A DNA stretch of 64,000 nt from Dipteronia dyeriana (lineage: Eukaryota; Streptophyta; Magnoliopsida; Sapindales; Sapindaceae), in assembly GCA_032871835.1 (NCBI GenBank), contig CM065301.1, positions 21,035,291 through 21,099,290 on the forward strand, read 5' to 3'. Of this stretch, positions 23,700 through 35,408 are shown piece by piece. The notes beneath the pieces are model-generated. The model worked only from the letters and a program-made list of their open reading frames with translations, did not search any database and was not told where the DNA came from. Every line of letters begins with the position of its first letter. The first letter of the stretch is position 1. The position numbers were made by a program, and so were the translations under genes.

Positions 23700-26395
23700 C
23701 CAGTTTCTCTGCGTCTGCTTTTAAGATTAGTTTCCATAGATCCTATTACACCTCACCATTTTTTTGTTAAGGCCTTTGATGCACTTGAGCATGGAGATAC
23801 TTATTTAGTCTCGTGCACTTATAAATTATTAGGGGAATTGCCCCCAGACCAACCTTATTTTTTGAATGTTGACGTTTCTGGGCTTTACCCTAGTGTCCCT
23901 TCTAGCTCCAATCCTGAATCTTCTTCTAGCTTTGAGTCTTCCATTTCTAATCATCACAGGGTTCCTTTATGATCTAGGATGGGGAAGCATCGAAGTAATC
24001 GCACGGTTCACAAACATGGTTCAAGCGACATTCAGATTGGGAGGCAAGTGGTTAGTGAGAATGACGTTGAGGAAGAGTATCGTGCCTCTATGATTCTCTT
24101 TTCTCTTGATCGCCCGAGTGCATATGATGCCGAACTGAATGTGGTCGGGGACTAGGAGATTGAAAAATATCATGCTCGGTTTGATCTAGATAATTTTATC
24201 CCGATGATGGCTGCTGGTGATAGGGTCGCGTAGAATCCTCCTCCGGGTATGGTTGCAATTTATGGATCCATGTTTAGCTATGGGATGACTATTCCCCTTC
24301 AACCTTTCATTTCCTGGTTCCTTACCGAGGCGGGGATTGCTCTAGCTCAGCTTACCCCGAACAGCTACAGGATTCTGATATGCATGTGGCATATGTGGAG
24401 CCGGATGAAGTTGTCTTCACCTTCTCCTCATGAAATAAGGTAATTTTACTCCTTTAGACAGTTTAGTAGGACTGGGACTTATTTTCTTTTGTCCAATCAT
24501 CCAGATAACTGGATACTCGAAGGAGTGAAGGTGAGTAGGGGTGTCAAAACTTCCCTGAAGGTCAAGAAAAAGGGTTTCATCTGGGGTTTTCCAAGTTCCA
24601 ACAAATATTAAAAATACAGTTGGTTTTTCATAGAAGGGAACAGGGAAAACCAGGTTGAGCTTTCAATAGGTAAAGCTCAGGAAGTATTGAAGGTTCCTTA
24701 CTACTTCTGCTCTCCCGGTCGCTGGAACAAAATGCCGACCATTTTCACCGATGCTGAGTTGTCTAACCTTGCTCGGGCGACAGTGCGTACTTTGGAAAGA
24801 AGAAGCAGGTCCTACCTTTTTGATATTGATGGAACTTGGTTTCTTTGCTCAGATTTATGCTCGTCGTAGACGATGTAAGTGAACTTTCTTGTTGCTTTTA
24901 TTGAGTGCTTTTTACTGTCTGCTCTTCTAACTCCTTACCCTTTCTGGATTTAGTATATGATATGGACATCGTCTGCAACGCTCAAGCTTGTTAGGTAAAT
25001 GCGATTATTCAGGTGAGTCACACAGATGCTTCTCATCAAAACAAAGAAGGGATTGCTTCGCCTAATGATGAGTCGTGTGAGTATTACTAGGAAGCAGATG
25101 AGCAAGTTCCTGAGTATGTTCCTGAAGAGGTCGTTCAGCCAATCGAGGGAATCAAGCGGTCCGAGTTGCCACACAGGACCTGGTAACGACCAGCGGTTTG
25201 AGAATGAAGGTAGGCGCGGTAGGCACCCTAGTTCCCCTGTTGATGAGATGCCGGCTGAGCAGTCTGTTGATGAGGTGCCGGCTGAGCAGTCTGTTGATCG
25301 AGGTGGAGTTAGAGAATCCCTTACAGAACATGTTAACCTTCATCCCTATATTTTCCAAGCCTTCTAAGATATTATAGAAGATCAAGAAGACCCTACAACT
25401 GATCTCGACTTCCATCACACCCGAGCTGAGAAAAGGAGGGCAGTTGATTTGCCCGCTTGACCTCTTTCAAAAAAATCCCTAAGTGGTGTCGTTCGTTGAA
25501 TCGAGTGACGAAGATGCTGATACGAGGGGCTATCTAGGTGCTCAAACAGAGACAACTTTGAGAATAGAAAATCCTTCAGAAAGTTTGAACAGAGGAGATT
25601 TTTTGCCCTCGGGGTTTGAGGATGCAGGAGTGGGATCCTTGGGAAACCTTACGTGTCCCACCCCACAGGATATGCTAAGAACCATGTTGTCTGGCCTAGA
25701 TTTTATCGGTGATGACCATTGGAGTCGCTTCAGGAGTGGTTCCCCAACAGAGCGTCTTTATAATATTTTCAATAGCGCGACCTACGTAAGTCCCGAACTG
25801 CATTACACATTATTGTGCCTTAATTTGGATATATCTAGTTCAGACACAACAACACCAAATTGATCGGATAAGGCGTCTAGAAGCTCAGTTAAAGGAGAGT
25901 GAGAATAACCGTGCTCGGGTTGAAGCGGCCTATCAAAATGAGGTGAGTTCTGCCCAGGAGTTCATCGATCGCTGTTTAGCGAAGTAGATGGGAGCTGATG
26001 AGAGGGATTTTGCTACAGAAGAGAAGGATAAATCTTTTCAAGAGTTGCTCTCAATCGTCCAGGAATCGATGCTTAGGGCTGAGCAAGAGGCTGAACAAGC
26101 AAAGTCGTCTTATGAGTAAAAAATTGAAGACCTTGAGCGCTAGGTCTTGACGGTTGAATCCCTTTCGAAGGAAGCCAAGCTGGAACTTGAGATTCAAGGG
26201 GTTGATCACTTTAAGAGGTCCTCGCCTTATGATGCTTTACTCCTTAGGGAGTTTCAGTAGGGGTTGGTTTCGACTGGTGAGTTCTTCAAGGTCAACAACT
26301 GGGCGACTGATAAAGCCCGAGCCAATTGGGAATTGTCAATCAGAAATCATGTGGACCAGTCCTTGGAGGCTCTTCATACTCAAATGAGGGAGTGA
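23700..26395 (+). pseudogene. Element C antisense ORF, 'putative gypsy type transposon'-like
   Basis: Plus-strand segments run in order. They start with PHHFFVKAFDALEHGD (23750) and GMTIPLQPFISWFLTEAG/LTPNSYRIL (24280-24385), the signature of the plant 'putative gypsy type transposon' family. FSNLARATV-like and FFAQIYARRRR pieces follow (24740-24870), then an acidic linker (VESSDEDADTRGY, 25490), a coiled coil (RLEAQLKESENNRARVEAAY, 25880-25940), and VDHFKRSSPYDALLL (26200). It runs opposite to the element's gag-pol. About ten stops or frameshifts break it, some removable by splicing (see 24875-24953). The start codon is not identified. Protein function is unknown in the family; it is not needed for known retrotransposition steps. 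Confidence 0.72.
24875..24953 (+). other. Candidate intron in element C antisense ORF
   Basis: gtaagt opens it and ttctggatttag closes it (79 bp). Joining the flanks gives an open reading ...YARRRR-LYDMDIVCN, although the upstream frame needs one earlier frameshift. Splicing is inferred, not shown. Confidence 0.4.
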
Positions 26396-27532
26396 AGGGC
26401 TTATTAACGAAGCCAAGGTAAAGATCTCATCCTATGCATATGGAAGTCCCATCCGAGCACTATTTTTTGACCTTTTATGCTAGTCAGGAAACTGGTGTGG
26501 ACGGGTAAAAGCCTGAAGTTGGACCGGTCTCTGGAGTGGATTATAGTGCTTGGATGGATGATCTGGTTGACATAATTTCTTGACCTTCGAAAGAAAGTCT
26601 TCTCCATGAATATGATATGGTGCCTGATCCGAGCATTGGCAAGAACTCGAAGTCCTAGGCTCCGCCTTAGATGAACTTGATAAACCTTGTAATATCCTGT
26701 ATAATTAATAAAATTCCATTTTCCATATTTGCGTGACTGCTCTTAGCCGTGAATTAATTATGAATATTCTCAACAGGGTAATGCAAACCCAACAAGAAAT
26801 GCCAAGTATCTTTTTTACTGATTAATGTATCTTATTAACGGGCTAACTTTGTTGTCCGAATTTCTTTGTTTTAAATGCTAAGTATCTTATTAACTGGCTA
26901 TGCCAAGTATCTTATTAACTGGCTTGCTTAAATCACCAAGTATCTTATTAACTGGCTAATATTATTAATCGAGTAATATTGAAACAAAGGCAAATAGACT
27001 TGCACTTGTATTTCGTACTCGGTTGCTAGCTAAACGTTGCATCGAGGCTCACAGCGATCATACGTTTTGAGTCCTTATGCATGTCACTGAGGACGTCTCC
27101 TAGTTTATCTGTGCAAGGGGTTGCCGAATCGTTAGGCTTCGAATTGCTTAACACAGCTGCGCAACTCACCAGAGTTTATCCGACGGTGTCCCAAGCCATT
27201 TTCCAGAATCTGATGCATCGGGTTTGCCTTTTGGCTAAGGTCTTGGTTGACCTTACTCTTTTTTAGCATATCAGCTCATTCAAGATTTTCCCCAAATTAA
27301 TGGCCCCGAGCATTTTATTGCTTGTCAATTCTTAAATCTTTTGATATGTTATTATTATCATATGCTCAAATCTTTTGATATGTTCTTATTATCATATGCT
27401 TAGATTTCTTGGAATCCCGTGTCGGGTTTTTATTCACAATTCCGCAAAACTAACAATATGGAAAAAATCTCAAAAAGGTTGCTAAAAATAAATTACTAAA
27501 AAATATCCTCACTAAAAAGTGAAAAGAGAATT
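26396..27532. other. Element C spacer between antisense ORF and pol 3' ends
   Basis: The two genes converge here. aataaaattcc at 26708 could serve as polyadenylation signal for the antisense ORF. A degenerate repeat tatcttattaac(t/g)ggc occurs at 26828, 26883, 26908 and 26941. No other coding signal. Confidence 0.5.
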
Positions 27533-28700
27533 TCAAGGATAGAAAATCATTGAATATTGGGCATTGCATGGTCGTGGTAAGACCCCTCCATCCGATCGGG
27601 CAATCGAATATGCTCCATGGCCAGCCATCACTTCAACCTTGTATGAGCCTTCCCATTTGTCAGCTAATGAGCCCTCGACCTTATTTTTTGTGTTCAACGA
27701 TACTTTTCTGAGCACTAGGTCTCCTACTTGGAACCTTCTAACCCGGACATGAGAATTGCAATGCCTCACCGCTCTTTACTGATATACCGCATTTCACACT
27801 CTGAACTTTTCACTTTTCTCTTCTAACCCATCCATGCCTTGTATTAACATATCAACATTATGATCTTCATCATATAACCTGACTCTAGGTGACATATATG
27901 ATGTTTCCGCCGAGATAACAGCCTTTGTTCCGAATGACAAAGAAAATGGTGTTTCTCCAGTAGAAGTCCTTGCTGTTGTTTGGTAAGCCCATAATACTTC
28001 AGAAAGTTTATAGACCCAACTGCCCTTTTTGGCATCTAGCTTCGCTTCAAGCATGTGCTTGATGACTTTGTTCACTGCTTCAGCTTGTCCATTTGTTTGA
28101 GGGTGGGCAGGTGTGACATAATAATTTGCAATCTGGTACTCGTTGCACATCTGTCTGAATTTTTGATTGTCAAATTGGTGCCGTTGTCAGTGATATTAGT
28201 GTTCGGGGACTCCAAACCTATAGTGTATGTTTTTCATCACAAAGTTTGTGGTGTTTGCTTCCGTGATATGTACTAGCATTTCAGCTTCCACACACTTTGT
28301 GTAATAATCAATAGCCACAATTGCATGCTTAGCTCTACCCCTTGTTCCTGCTGGCATTGGACCAATTAAGTCCAAACCCCACATGGTGAATGGCCATGGG
28401 GATGTGAGGCTTCTAAGTTGTTCATGGGGCTACAGAATGTCATTGGCGATCCTTTGGCAATCATTGTAACTTCCTGAACATCGTTGTGCATCAGAGAACA
28501 AAGAAGACCAATAAAAACCTTACTTGAGTACCTTGTGTGCCAAACTTTTGCCCCATGTATGATTCCTACATACTCCACCATGGATTTACTGTAGTATCCG
28601 GTGTGCATCCTACTCTGACATGAACCTTTGGATTGTTCAGGAGAACCCTCTTCTGTATAGTTCACATCCATTCATAGTGTATCTACCTGACCTGTACCTG
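27533..28700 (-). pseudogene. Element C integrase
   Basis: Minus-strand pieces in order: a degraded zinc-binding region (28400-28560); WGLDLIGPMPAG (28384 downwards) with the first catalytic Asp; VAIDYYTKCVEAE; a broken stretch where the second Asp should be (QFDNQKF remains); HPQTNGQAEAVNKVIKHML with the catalytic Glu (28060-28100); and a C-terminal VGDLVLRKVSLN/KWEGSYKV domain ending at 27533. The function would be cDNA integration. Stops separate the pieces at about 28190 and 27790. Confidence 0.85.
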
Positions 28701-28879
28701 ACGCTTTTTGCTTCCAAGGGGTCTCCTGGGAGTATATCTTATTCCAAGTACCTTTTTAGCTGAGTCATCCAACAGTTTGACGGTGTTCGGATTTCTAAGA
28801 CTTCAAAATTCTTTGGCTCAACTATACTTGGCCTAAGAAGATGTGCGACCGGGATATTCTTTGGCCTGATTGTGGTTGT

Positions 28880-29265
28880 TACTGATGCTAATTTGGACAG
28901 AGCATCTGCTTTTTCATTTTCTTCCTGAGGGATCTGGACGATCCTATATTCCTTGAATTGTTGAAGGAGTTATTTTTCTATGTCCAAATAAGCCATCATA
29001 CTTTCATCCCTAGCTTGATATTCATCTAAAACTTGGTTGACGACTACCTGTGAGTCACTAAAAATTTCAACTTCATCTGCTCCGAGTGCGATACAAACTT
29101 TAAGTCTTACAAGTAGTGCCTTATATTCGGCTTGGTTATTTGTTGCTTTGAAGTCGAATCTCATGGTACACTAGATATTATCTTTTTCTAGGGTACATAC
29201 CACGATCCCTGCCCCGCTACCATGAGTGTTTGAGGAGCCGTCAACATATAACTTCCATGAGAAAC
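28880..29265 (-). pseudogene. Element C second RNase H (plant-type extra domain)
   Basis: LYVDGSSNTHGSGAGIV (about 29200-29265) starts the domain, followed by KATNNQAEYKALL with the catalytic Glu and IFSDSQVVVNQV with the third Asp (28970-29164). ENEKADALSKLA supplies the last Asp (about 28905-28935). The D-E-D-D set looks preserved, but a stop after the 'VCTLEKDNI' stretch and another after AYLDIEK break the frame. It sits between the ordinary RNase H and integrase, the arrangement known from Tat-lineage elements. Confidence 0.8.
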
Positions 29266-29269
29266 ACCT

Positions 29270-29880
29270 GCCCAACATGTTTTTCGATTCTAGATCAGGC
29301 TCTGTGAAATTTGCCACTGCTTGGCCCTTGAGTGATGTCCTGGGAACATATTTAATATTGAATTCACTTAGCTCGATCGCCCATTTGGTTAATCTCTCTG
29401 AAATCTCAGGTTTCTACATAATTAACTTAAGCGGGCAATTGGTGAAAACCCTGATTGCATTTGCCTGAAAATGCTGCCTTAACTTCCTTGCTGTCAAAAT
29501 TAATGTTAAAGCCATCTTTTCTGCTTGAGAATATCTTGTTTCAGCCGGAAGTAGAGCCTTACTGGTATAGTATATTGGCTTTTGTATTCCATTCTCTGTT
29601 TAGACCAGGGCTGACCTTACTGCTAATTCTGTAAGTGACAAATACAGGTAAAATACTTCTCCTTCCTTTGGTTTCTAGAGGATGGGTCTCTATCCTAAGT
29701 GCTCTTTCATCTTCTGAAATGTCTGCTCACATTCTACATTCCATTCAAGTCCCTTCCCTTTTCTGATTATTTTGAAAAGTGGAATACATTTATCTGTAGC
29801 CTTCAAAATGAACATGCCAATGGAAGCTAAGCATCCCGTCAAATGTTATACCTCATTTAAGTTTCTTAGAGAAGTCATTT
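29270..29880 (-). pseudogene. Element C RNase H
   Basis: Segments FKIIRKGKGLEWNVECEQTF, YLYLSLTELAVRSALV and KPIYYTSKALLPAETRYSQAE, then VFTNCPLKLIM, follow the gypsy connection/RNase H pattern. The expected catalytic DAS is changed in LSLTE and several stops occur. It degrades the RNA template in functional relatives. Confidence 0.75.
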
Positions 29881-29881
29881 T

Positions 29882-30620
29882 CTAGAGGGCTTTAATCTTC
29901 TCAGGATTTAATTCGATCCCTATTTGGTGCACTAGGAAACCGAGGAATTTTCCAGAAGGAACCCCGAATAGGCATTTATTCGGATTCAATTTCTCTAGGA
30001 CATCAAATGTTTCGTGCAGGTTCGAAGCATATTTGTCTGCCGAGATACTTTTGGTTAACATGTCGTATATGTAAAATTCCATGCTTCTTCCTATTTGGCG
30101 AGCAAAAATTATGTTGACCAATCTTTGATACGTGGCTTCAACATTTTTTAGCCCAAGGGGCATCACCGTATACAGTACAAACCATGATCGATAGTGAATG
30201 CTGTTTTATCTTCATTAGTTTTGTTTATCCGGATCTGATTGTATCCCAAATAAGCATCCATAAAACTAAGCAGTTCATGACCTGATGTAGCATCGACTAA
30301 CTGGTCTATTCTGCGAAGTGGAAAACTATCCTTTGGGCAGGCTTTGTTGAAATATGTGAAATCCATGCACATACTCCATTGACCGTTTTTCTTCTGGATG
30401 AATACTACATTTGCTACCCACTAAGGATAGTTGATTTCTCTGATTTATCCTACAACGAGTAACTTTTCTACCTCATACTTGATTTCCTGACTCCTTTCAA
30501 GGTTAAAAGATCTTATTTTTTATATAACAGGTTTTACGCTCAGATCCACCTCCAAATGATATGATATCACTCGTGCGTCTATCCCTACCATGTCTTCATG
30601 ACTCCACGCGAATGCGTCTT
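29882..30620 (-). pseudogene. Element C reverse transcriptase
   Basis: In order: WVANVVFIQKKNGQWSMCMDF, FNKACPKDSFPLRRIDQLVD, LLSFMDAYLGYNQI, then MPLGLKNVEATYQRLVN and FYIYDMLTKS, and FLGFLVHQIGIELNPEKIKAL. The catalytic YVDD motif of the family appears as YIYD, losing the first Asp. A frameshift lies near 30163, and stops lie upstream near 30420. Non-functional. Confidence 0.86.
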
Positions 30621-31380
30621 TGTACTCTTTAAGTAAATTGATGAGATCTATCCTGACCTTTTCTTTTAGATTAACTCCAATTTTAACCTTCTTTGTCGGT
30701 TCATCTTCCTTTAAGACTACTTCCTCTGTTGGCTCCTCTAATGCTTCAAGTTCCTCTCTTGGGTCGAACTCGAACATTAATGATTCTCCATGTTTAGTTT
30801 GATCAGATTGGGCCAAAGCACACACTTGGTGTTTGTTGTTATCTCTGTCCTTGTAAACGGAGAGATTAGCTATTCTGACCATTTCCTGCGAACCCTTGAC
30901 CATTCTTACCCCTCATTCTGTCGAGAATTTGATCATTAGTGTGTAAATTGTCATTACTGCCTTTGTTTTGTTCAGGAAAGGTCAACCCAGTAAGGCATTG
31001 TAAGGCCAGTTCCCCATATCCACCACTACAAAGTTGAGTAGCACCATTTTCTGGCATGGTACCGTTCCAATCTTCATGGGCAATTTCGCCATCGCAAGAG
31101 ACCTGACCTCAACTCCTCTGAATCCTCCGAGAGGGGTATGAAAGGGTTGCAAGTCCTTTCGATTTAACCTTAGTTGATCATAAATAGCCACGCTGAAGAT
31201 GTCTGCTGAGTTACCATTGTCCATTAGTATCCTCCTAACTTCTCTATGGCCAATTCGGGCACTAATGACGAGTGCGTCATTTGGCCAGACGTCGACCTCA
31301 TGTGAGTCAGCTTCAGTGAATATTATCGGGTCCCATTTTTCCTTTATTCTCTTCAGATCAGGCTCTGTTTCTCAGATTTC
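30621..31380 (-). pseudogene. Element C aspartic protease and linker
   Basis: DNGNSADIFSVAIYDQL (31224 downwards) corresponds to the DTGSSADIL active site, with Thr replaced by Asn next to the catalytic Asp. MKIGTVPCQKMVLLNFVVVD and YNALLG follow; a stop at 30982 interrupts. The region down to 30621 is the acidic linker preceding RT (LEEPTEEVVLKEDEPTKK). The protease would cleave the gag-pol precursor. Confidence 0.8.
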
Positions 31381-33207
31381 TTAAGTCCGCTCTCGATTAC
31401 TTCTCCCAGCTATCGATCCTCTGAAGATAGTCTGTATTGCACCACTCACCTCGGGACTGAACTTTTTATTCCGACCTGAGTTTTGATCTTCCGGCTTGGT
31501 TTCCTTCTGAGTTTCTATCTTCTTATCTTTCTTCAAGATTATATCTTGTAGATGTCCTTCTTGGATGAGGGTTTCTATATAGTCTCTGAGCAGGTAACAT
31601 TTGGAGGTCACATGACCGGTTTTTGTATGGAATATGTAATACTTTGTTGTGTCTCATCGGGCAAATTGTGACTGCCGACGTGGCTCCTTCACCAGAATCT
31701 TCTCTCCTAGTATTGCCAAGATCTCTTCCTGTATTTTTCGAAGCGGGCTGTAATTCGTATATTTTCCTTGGAACTTTTCCTTGGCTTGGTTAGTATTACG
31801 TTTGCTTCCCCCATATTTTCTTCTTTCTTTGCTATTTCCTTTCTGTTTCCCTTTATGGTTCTGTGACTTTGATTCGGTACCTTTTTGCTCGGGTCTTTCT
31901 TCATGCATGTAACAACCTGTTGTTGCCAATTTTTTTTCTTCTTCAGCTATTGTATATCCTCCAGCCATATCCATCATGTATGCATATCTCGTTAGTCGAG
32001 CTCTCCTTAAGTCGAAAGATAGCAGCCTGTTCTATAGGTTGTTTATGAATGCAGTGATTATTGCCTCATCATTTGCACTGTCGATTTCTGAGACTGTTTG
32101 GCCGAATCTTCCCAGATAACTTTTTAATGACTCATATTTTCCTTGTTTTAGTTGTGAAAGGTATGCCACCGATTTTTTCCTGTGTACATTCCCCAGAAAT
32201 TGCCTTGAAACGCTTTTCCTCAACTCGCCGAAACTCCCAATACTTGCCTGAGGCAATCTCCCAAACCATATTGAGCCTATATCCCCAAGAGTTTGTGGAA
32301 AGTTAAGGCACAACAAAGGATCGTTGTGGGCATACTGGGCCATGACACTTTTATACCGTCTGACATGCTCTTTCAGATTTGTATCTTTTTTAAATTGTTC
32401 CACGTAGGGCATCCTGAATCTCTTCAAGAATGACGTTCATAGAATGTCTTTAGTGAAAGGGCTGTCAGAATCGTCGTCAGACAACTCATTGTATCCATAC
32501 CGCCTAATTAGCACGTCTATTTGATGCCTGATATTCTCGACTTCTCGGGTCAGGCTTCTGATTACGATATCTCCATCTCTTACCAACTCTCCCCGATGGT
32601 TGACCCGTCGGGTGACTGTAATACCTGTCACCATCTCCACTTCATCATATCTCCGAGTCTCATGAGCTAAACCTTGTAAGTGTATGGTACCATGGTGATG
32701 TTTACGATTATGACGGTCACTGTCTTTGGACGATGATGTTCGATCCCTTCACCGATCGTACTTGGGGTGTATACCGTGCCCCGTTTGATCACGACTTCAT
32801 CTTCGGGGAGGTCATTCTTCTATGGGTATCTCAGGATCCTGGTCACGCGATGTGACCCCAGTTGGATTGAGAAGATCTAAACTCCTGATGGGCGCTAACG
32901 CATTTGGTTTTGGTCCAACTATAACAAAACAGATCCTAAGGGGTGATGGTGGGTTTGGCGGATTCGCCTCTCCTACGGCTAGTAGATTTATTCCTTCATC
33001 TGCTGCATCTGCCAATAACTGTTGTAATGCTTCCCTGAAATGATACGCTATGTCTTCGCTTGTTGGAGGGACTCGCTGATTGCCAGCCAGAGATAGTGGT
33101 CGATTCCCGGTGGTTGTTTTGGGATCTTGAGTGGTCCATTTCATGTGAGCATTATCTGGAAGTTTTTGGGTATCCCTAGAACTGTCTTTACTTCCATCAC
33201 CAGACAT
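31381..33207 (-). pseudogene. Element C gag
   Basis: Starts with ATG at 33207 (MSGDGSKDSSRDTQKL), only about 25 nt after the PBS. A basic/proline-rich N-terminus is followed by the retrotransposon gag core (FKKDTNLKEHVRRYKSVM, FGELRKSVSRQFLG, 32032-32427). A Lys-rich segment and a degenerate zinc knuckle come next (YIFHTKTGHVTSKCYLL, around 31590-31650), where the first Cys is lost. At least four stops interrupt it. Gag forms the virus-like particle in functional relatives. Confidence 0.83.
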
Positions 33208-33231
33208 CGTTCAAACAGATCGGAGGTTCAT

Positions 33232-33249
33232 CCCCTTTTTCTAACGCCA
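33232..33249 (-). promoter_or_regulatory. Element C primer binding site
   Basis: The minus strand reads TGGCGTTAGAAAAAGGGG 2 nt after the LTR end. The TGG start is standard; I cannot name the tRNA. Confidence 0.65.
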
Positions 33250-33251
33250 AT

Positions 33252-34036
33252 TGTTGACGTTAATTTCTTGTTTGTTGAGAAAGTCAACAACGTTGGATTT
33301 GATTATGACTTATTAAAAAAGAAGAGAAAGAGAATGCATTTAATATTGTTATGACACGAGTATACGTGGTTAAACTCCGGTGATCGGAGAAACGTCCACG
33401 GGTGGTCAAATGCACAACCAAACCAAATCCACTATTAAATGTTAAATTACACCACTCGATCTCTCTTGCCTATCCTTTTCAGTGATTTCTTTTCTATAGA
33501 TTCTCTCTTTTACAATGAGATTATGGGTCTGTTTATATATGTATAGAACCCTAATCCTTTTTACACAGATAAGGAAATGTGATAATGTTTAACTAAAATT
33601 GGTTGCTTGTTGGAGTCGTATTTATCTTCTTTCCTCTTTCTAAGATCTTGTGGATCGATTATTAACCTTTATGGGATTATAGTTGCACAGTTCGTTTAGG
33701 ACTTATTACCTAATTGGTGTGCAGTCTTCTAGAAGAGTAGTTGTTGCTTGATTTAAACTTGTTTCCTCATTTGATACGAGGGATGGAAATTAGAATGTTT
33801 CCATATTGAAGTATGATTCCAGATTCCTTCTTGAGCTTATTTTCTGGTGGATCACGTTTTTGACTTCTTCACTCGAGCTTCTCACATTGTCCCGAGTATT
33901 CGTATTCGGCCTTACTCGGATTTTTATGTTTCGGCGATACCTCCGATAGTGGCTTAGATGCTTATTTGGCAATCATTTTGGGGGGCTGTCTTATCTGTCA
34001 GTAATGTGTAAATTTAATGAAATATACACATAACAC
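33252..34036 (-). repeat. Element C 5' LTR (right)
   Basis: 785 bp, tgttgacg...aaca, colinear with 22377-23178, with moderate divergence. Contains ctccggtgatcggag, a 5-bp-arm hairpin present in both LTRs. Confidence 0.9.
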
Positions 34037-34041
34037 ATATT

Positions 34042-34064
34042 TATGTAGATGTAATGCAACTTAC
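34042..34064 (+). repeat. Sequence G, bridge between elements C and D
   Basis: These 23 bp, with the TSD copies catat and catac, are all that separates C from D. Together with 22376 and 46503 they reconstruct the common target sequence of both insertions. Confidence 0.6.
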
Positions 34065-34069
34065 ATACT

Positions 34070-35199
34070 ATTAATAGCCAAATTTGGCTAGGGACCAAAG
34101 GAAATTTTTTCACTCTCCTAGCCAGGATTTAAATATGAGATTACCTAGCATGGTATCGTGATTCACGGGGTCGAGCTATGAGGCAACCCCATAGAAGTGA
34201 GGAACAATAGTTACGCCCAGGGAACACCTCAGATGAAGCATGACGTGATAAGATCGAGCTCTTTACGTCGAAATAATAACCCAAGGCAAGACCGATACAG
34301 GATGACCCAGGCTCCCTGAGGTCGTCATTACCTCGCAACCTCTCCAGAAGCCCACCATCCTCTCCAGACATAGAGAGAGACCTATAAAGCATCAAGTTCG
34401 TACTACAGTATCACTCCATTTTACCGAGGGAAGAAGCAAAGTCAGCGCTAACATGGTCATTTGGAAAGGTCAGATCGAGCTCTTATTACCAAGACAAGCG
34501 CACAAATCTATCTCACCTTATGAAACAGTGAATGCCATATTCGGTGACCTTCATGACATATCTCACCAGGGTAATACACAGGATCACCTTCACTCTCCAA
34601 ATTACATTGAAACAGTATGTACGTGTAGGTCAAGTGATTGAGTCCAAAGAGGAAACAAACTTATCTCCATCTAAAATATTCTCGAATCCATTATTCATCC
34701 AAAGTCAATGACATTTAAAATACATATCCCGCCCGATAATGAGGGATTTGATTCAAAAAATAATGGCCGGAGAATCACAAGTTAAACCTAGTTGGACTGT
34801 GTATAAATACGCCCGAGCATGCACTAGTAAAAGGGAGTTCAATAACACATAGAACTAGGATCACATAGAAAAGAATTTTACCTCGGCCTAATTTCTATTG
34901 ACAGAACACTGCCACCACTGTAATATACTTCTTGATAGGCACGAAGTCACGACACCCATTGTACCTAAGAATAACTATGAGCATTTGAACGCCTTCTGTA
35001 TACACCATATGATTCAATAATAAATTAGTGTCATTTTCCCTTGTGTGTCTTAGTATTTAGTGCTGTCATTCATCATCATTTTCACTATTAAATATACGAA
35101 CCAGGTATCGAAGGTACCAACCCCAGCCACCACCTCTATGGTAGTGGTCTCAGGGGTGCTAACCAAAATTCCTCACCCCGAGCGAATTTTAGGTTAACA
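34070..35199 (+). repeat. Element D 5' LTR
   Basis: 1130 bp, starting ta (mutated tg) ttaatagc and ending ggttaaca. TATA box tataaata at 34802-34809. Compared with the 3' LTR it lacks short blocks near 34440-34480. Confidence 0.9.
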
Positions 35200-35204
35200 C
35201 TTTC

Positions 35205-35221
35205 TGGCGCCGTCTGTAGGA
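35205..35221 (+). promoter_or_regulatory. Element D primer binding site
   Basis: tggcgccgtctgtagga, 5 nt after the LTR. The TGGCGCCG start is the common plant gypsy PBS, usually assigned to tRNA-Asp-like primers. Confidence 0.8.
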
Positions 35222-35408
35222 ACACCCACACCCAATTAACCAAACCAAAAGTTTTTGTTTTTGTTATTTTACAGGAGATATGGGGCTCCACTCCTCCTAA
35301 GGACTGCCTAAGGCCTTGGGACAATCTTCTGCTGCATCAACAAGAAGGGCTCCAATGAAGGGCAGAAAATTCGGGCACCGTAGCCAAGCTCTGGTCTAGC
35401 CAACAGTT

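Larger units (their letters stand above)
22377..34036 (-). mobile_element. Element C: complete but defective Ty3/gypsy element, Tat/Retand-like
   Basis: LTRs start tgttgacgt at 22377 and 33252. The TSD catat lies at 22372-22376 and 34037-34041. On the minus strand the order is 5' LTR, PBS, gag, protease, RT, RNase H, second RNase H, integrase, spacer; the antisense (plus-strand) ORF then precedes the 3' LTR. RT before integrase defines Ty3/gypsy. The extra RNase H plus an antisense ORF near the 3' LTR point to the Tat lineage. Many in-frame stops disable all genes. Confidence 0.92.

Noticed and set aside
32061..33354. Plus-strand ORFs across gag of element C
   Set aside because: Shadows of the minus-strand gag, which has a start ATG, gag core and a knuckle remnant.
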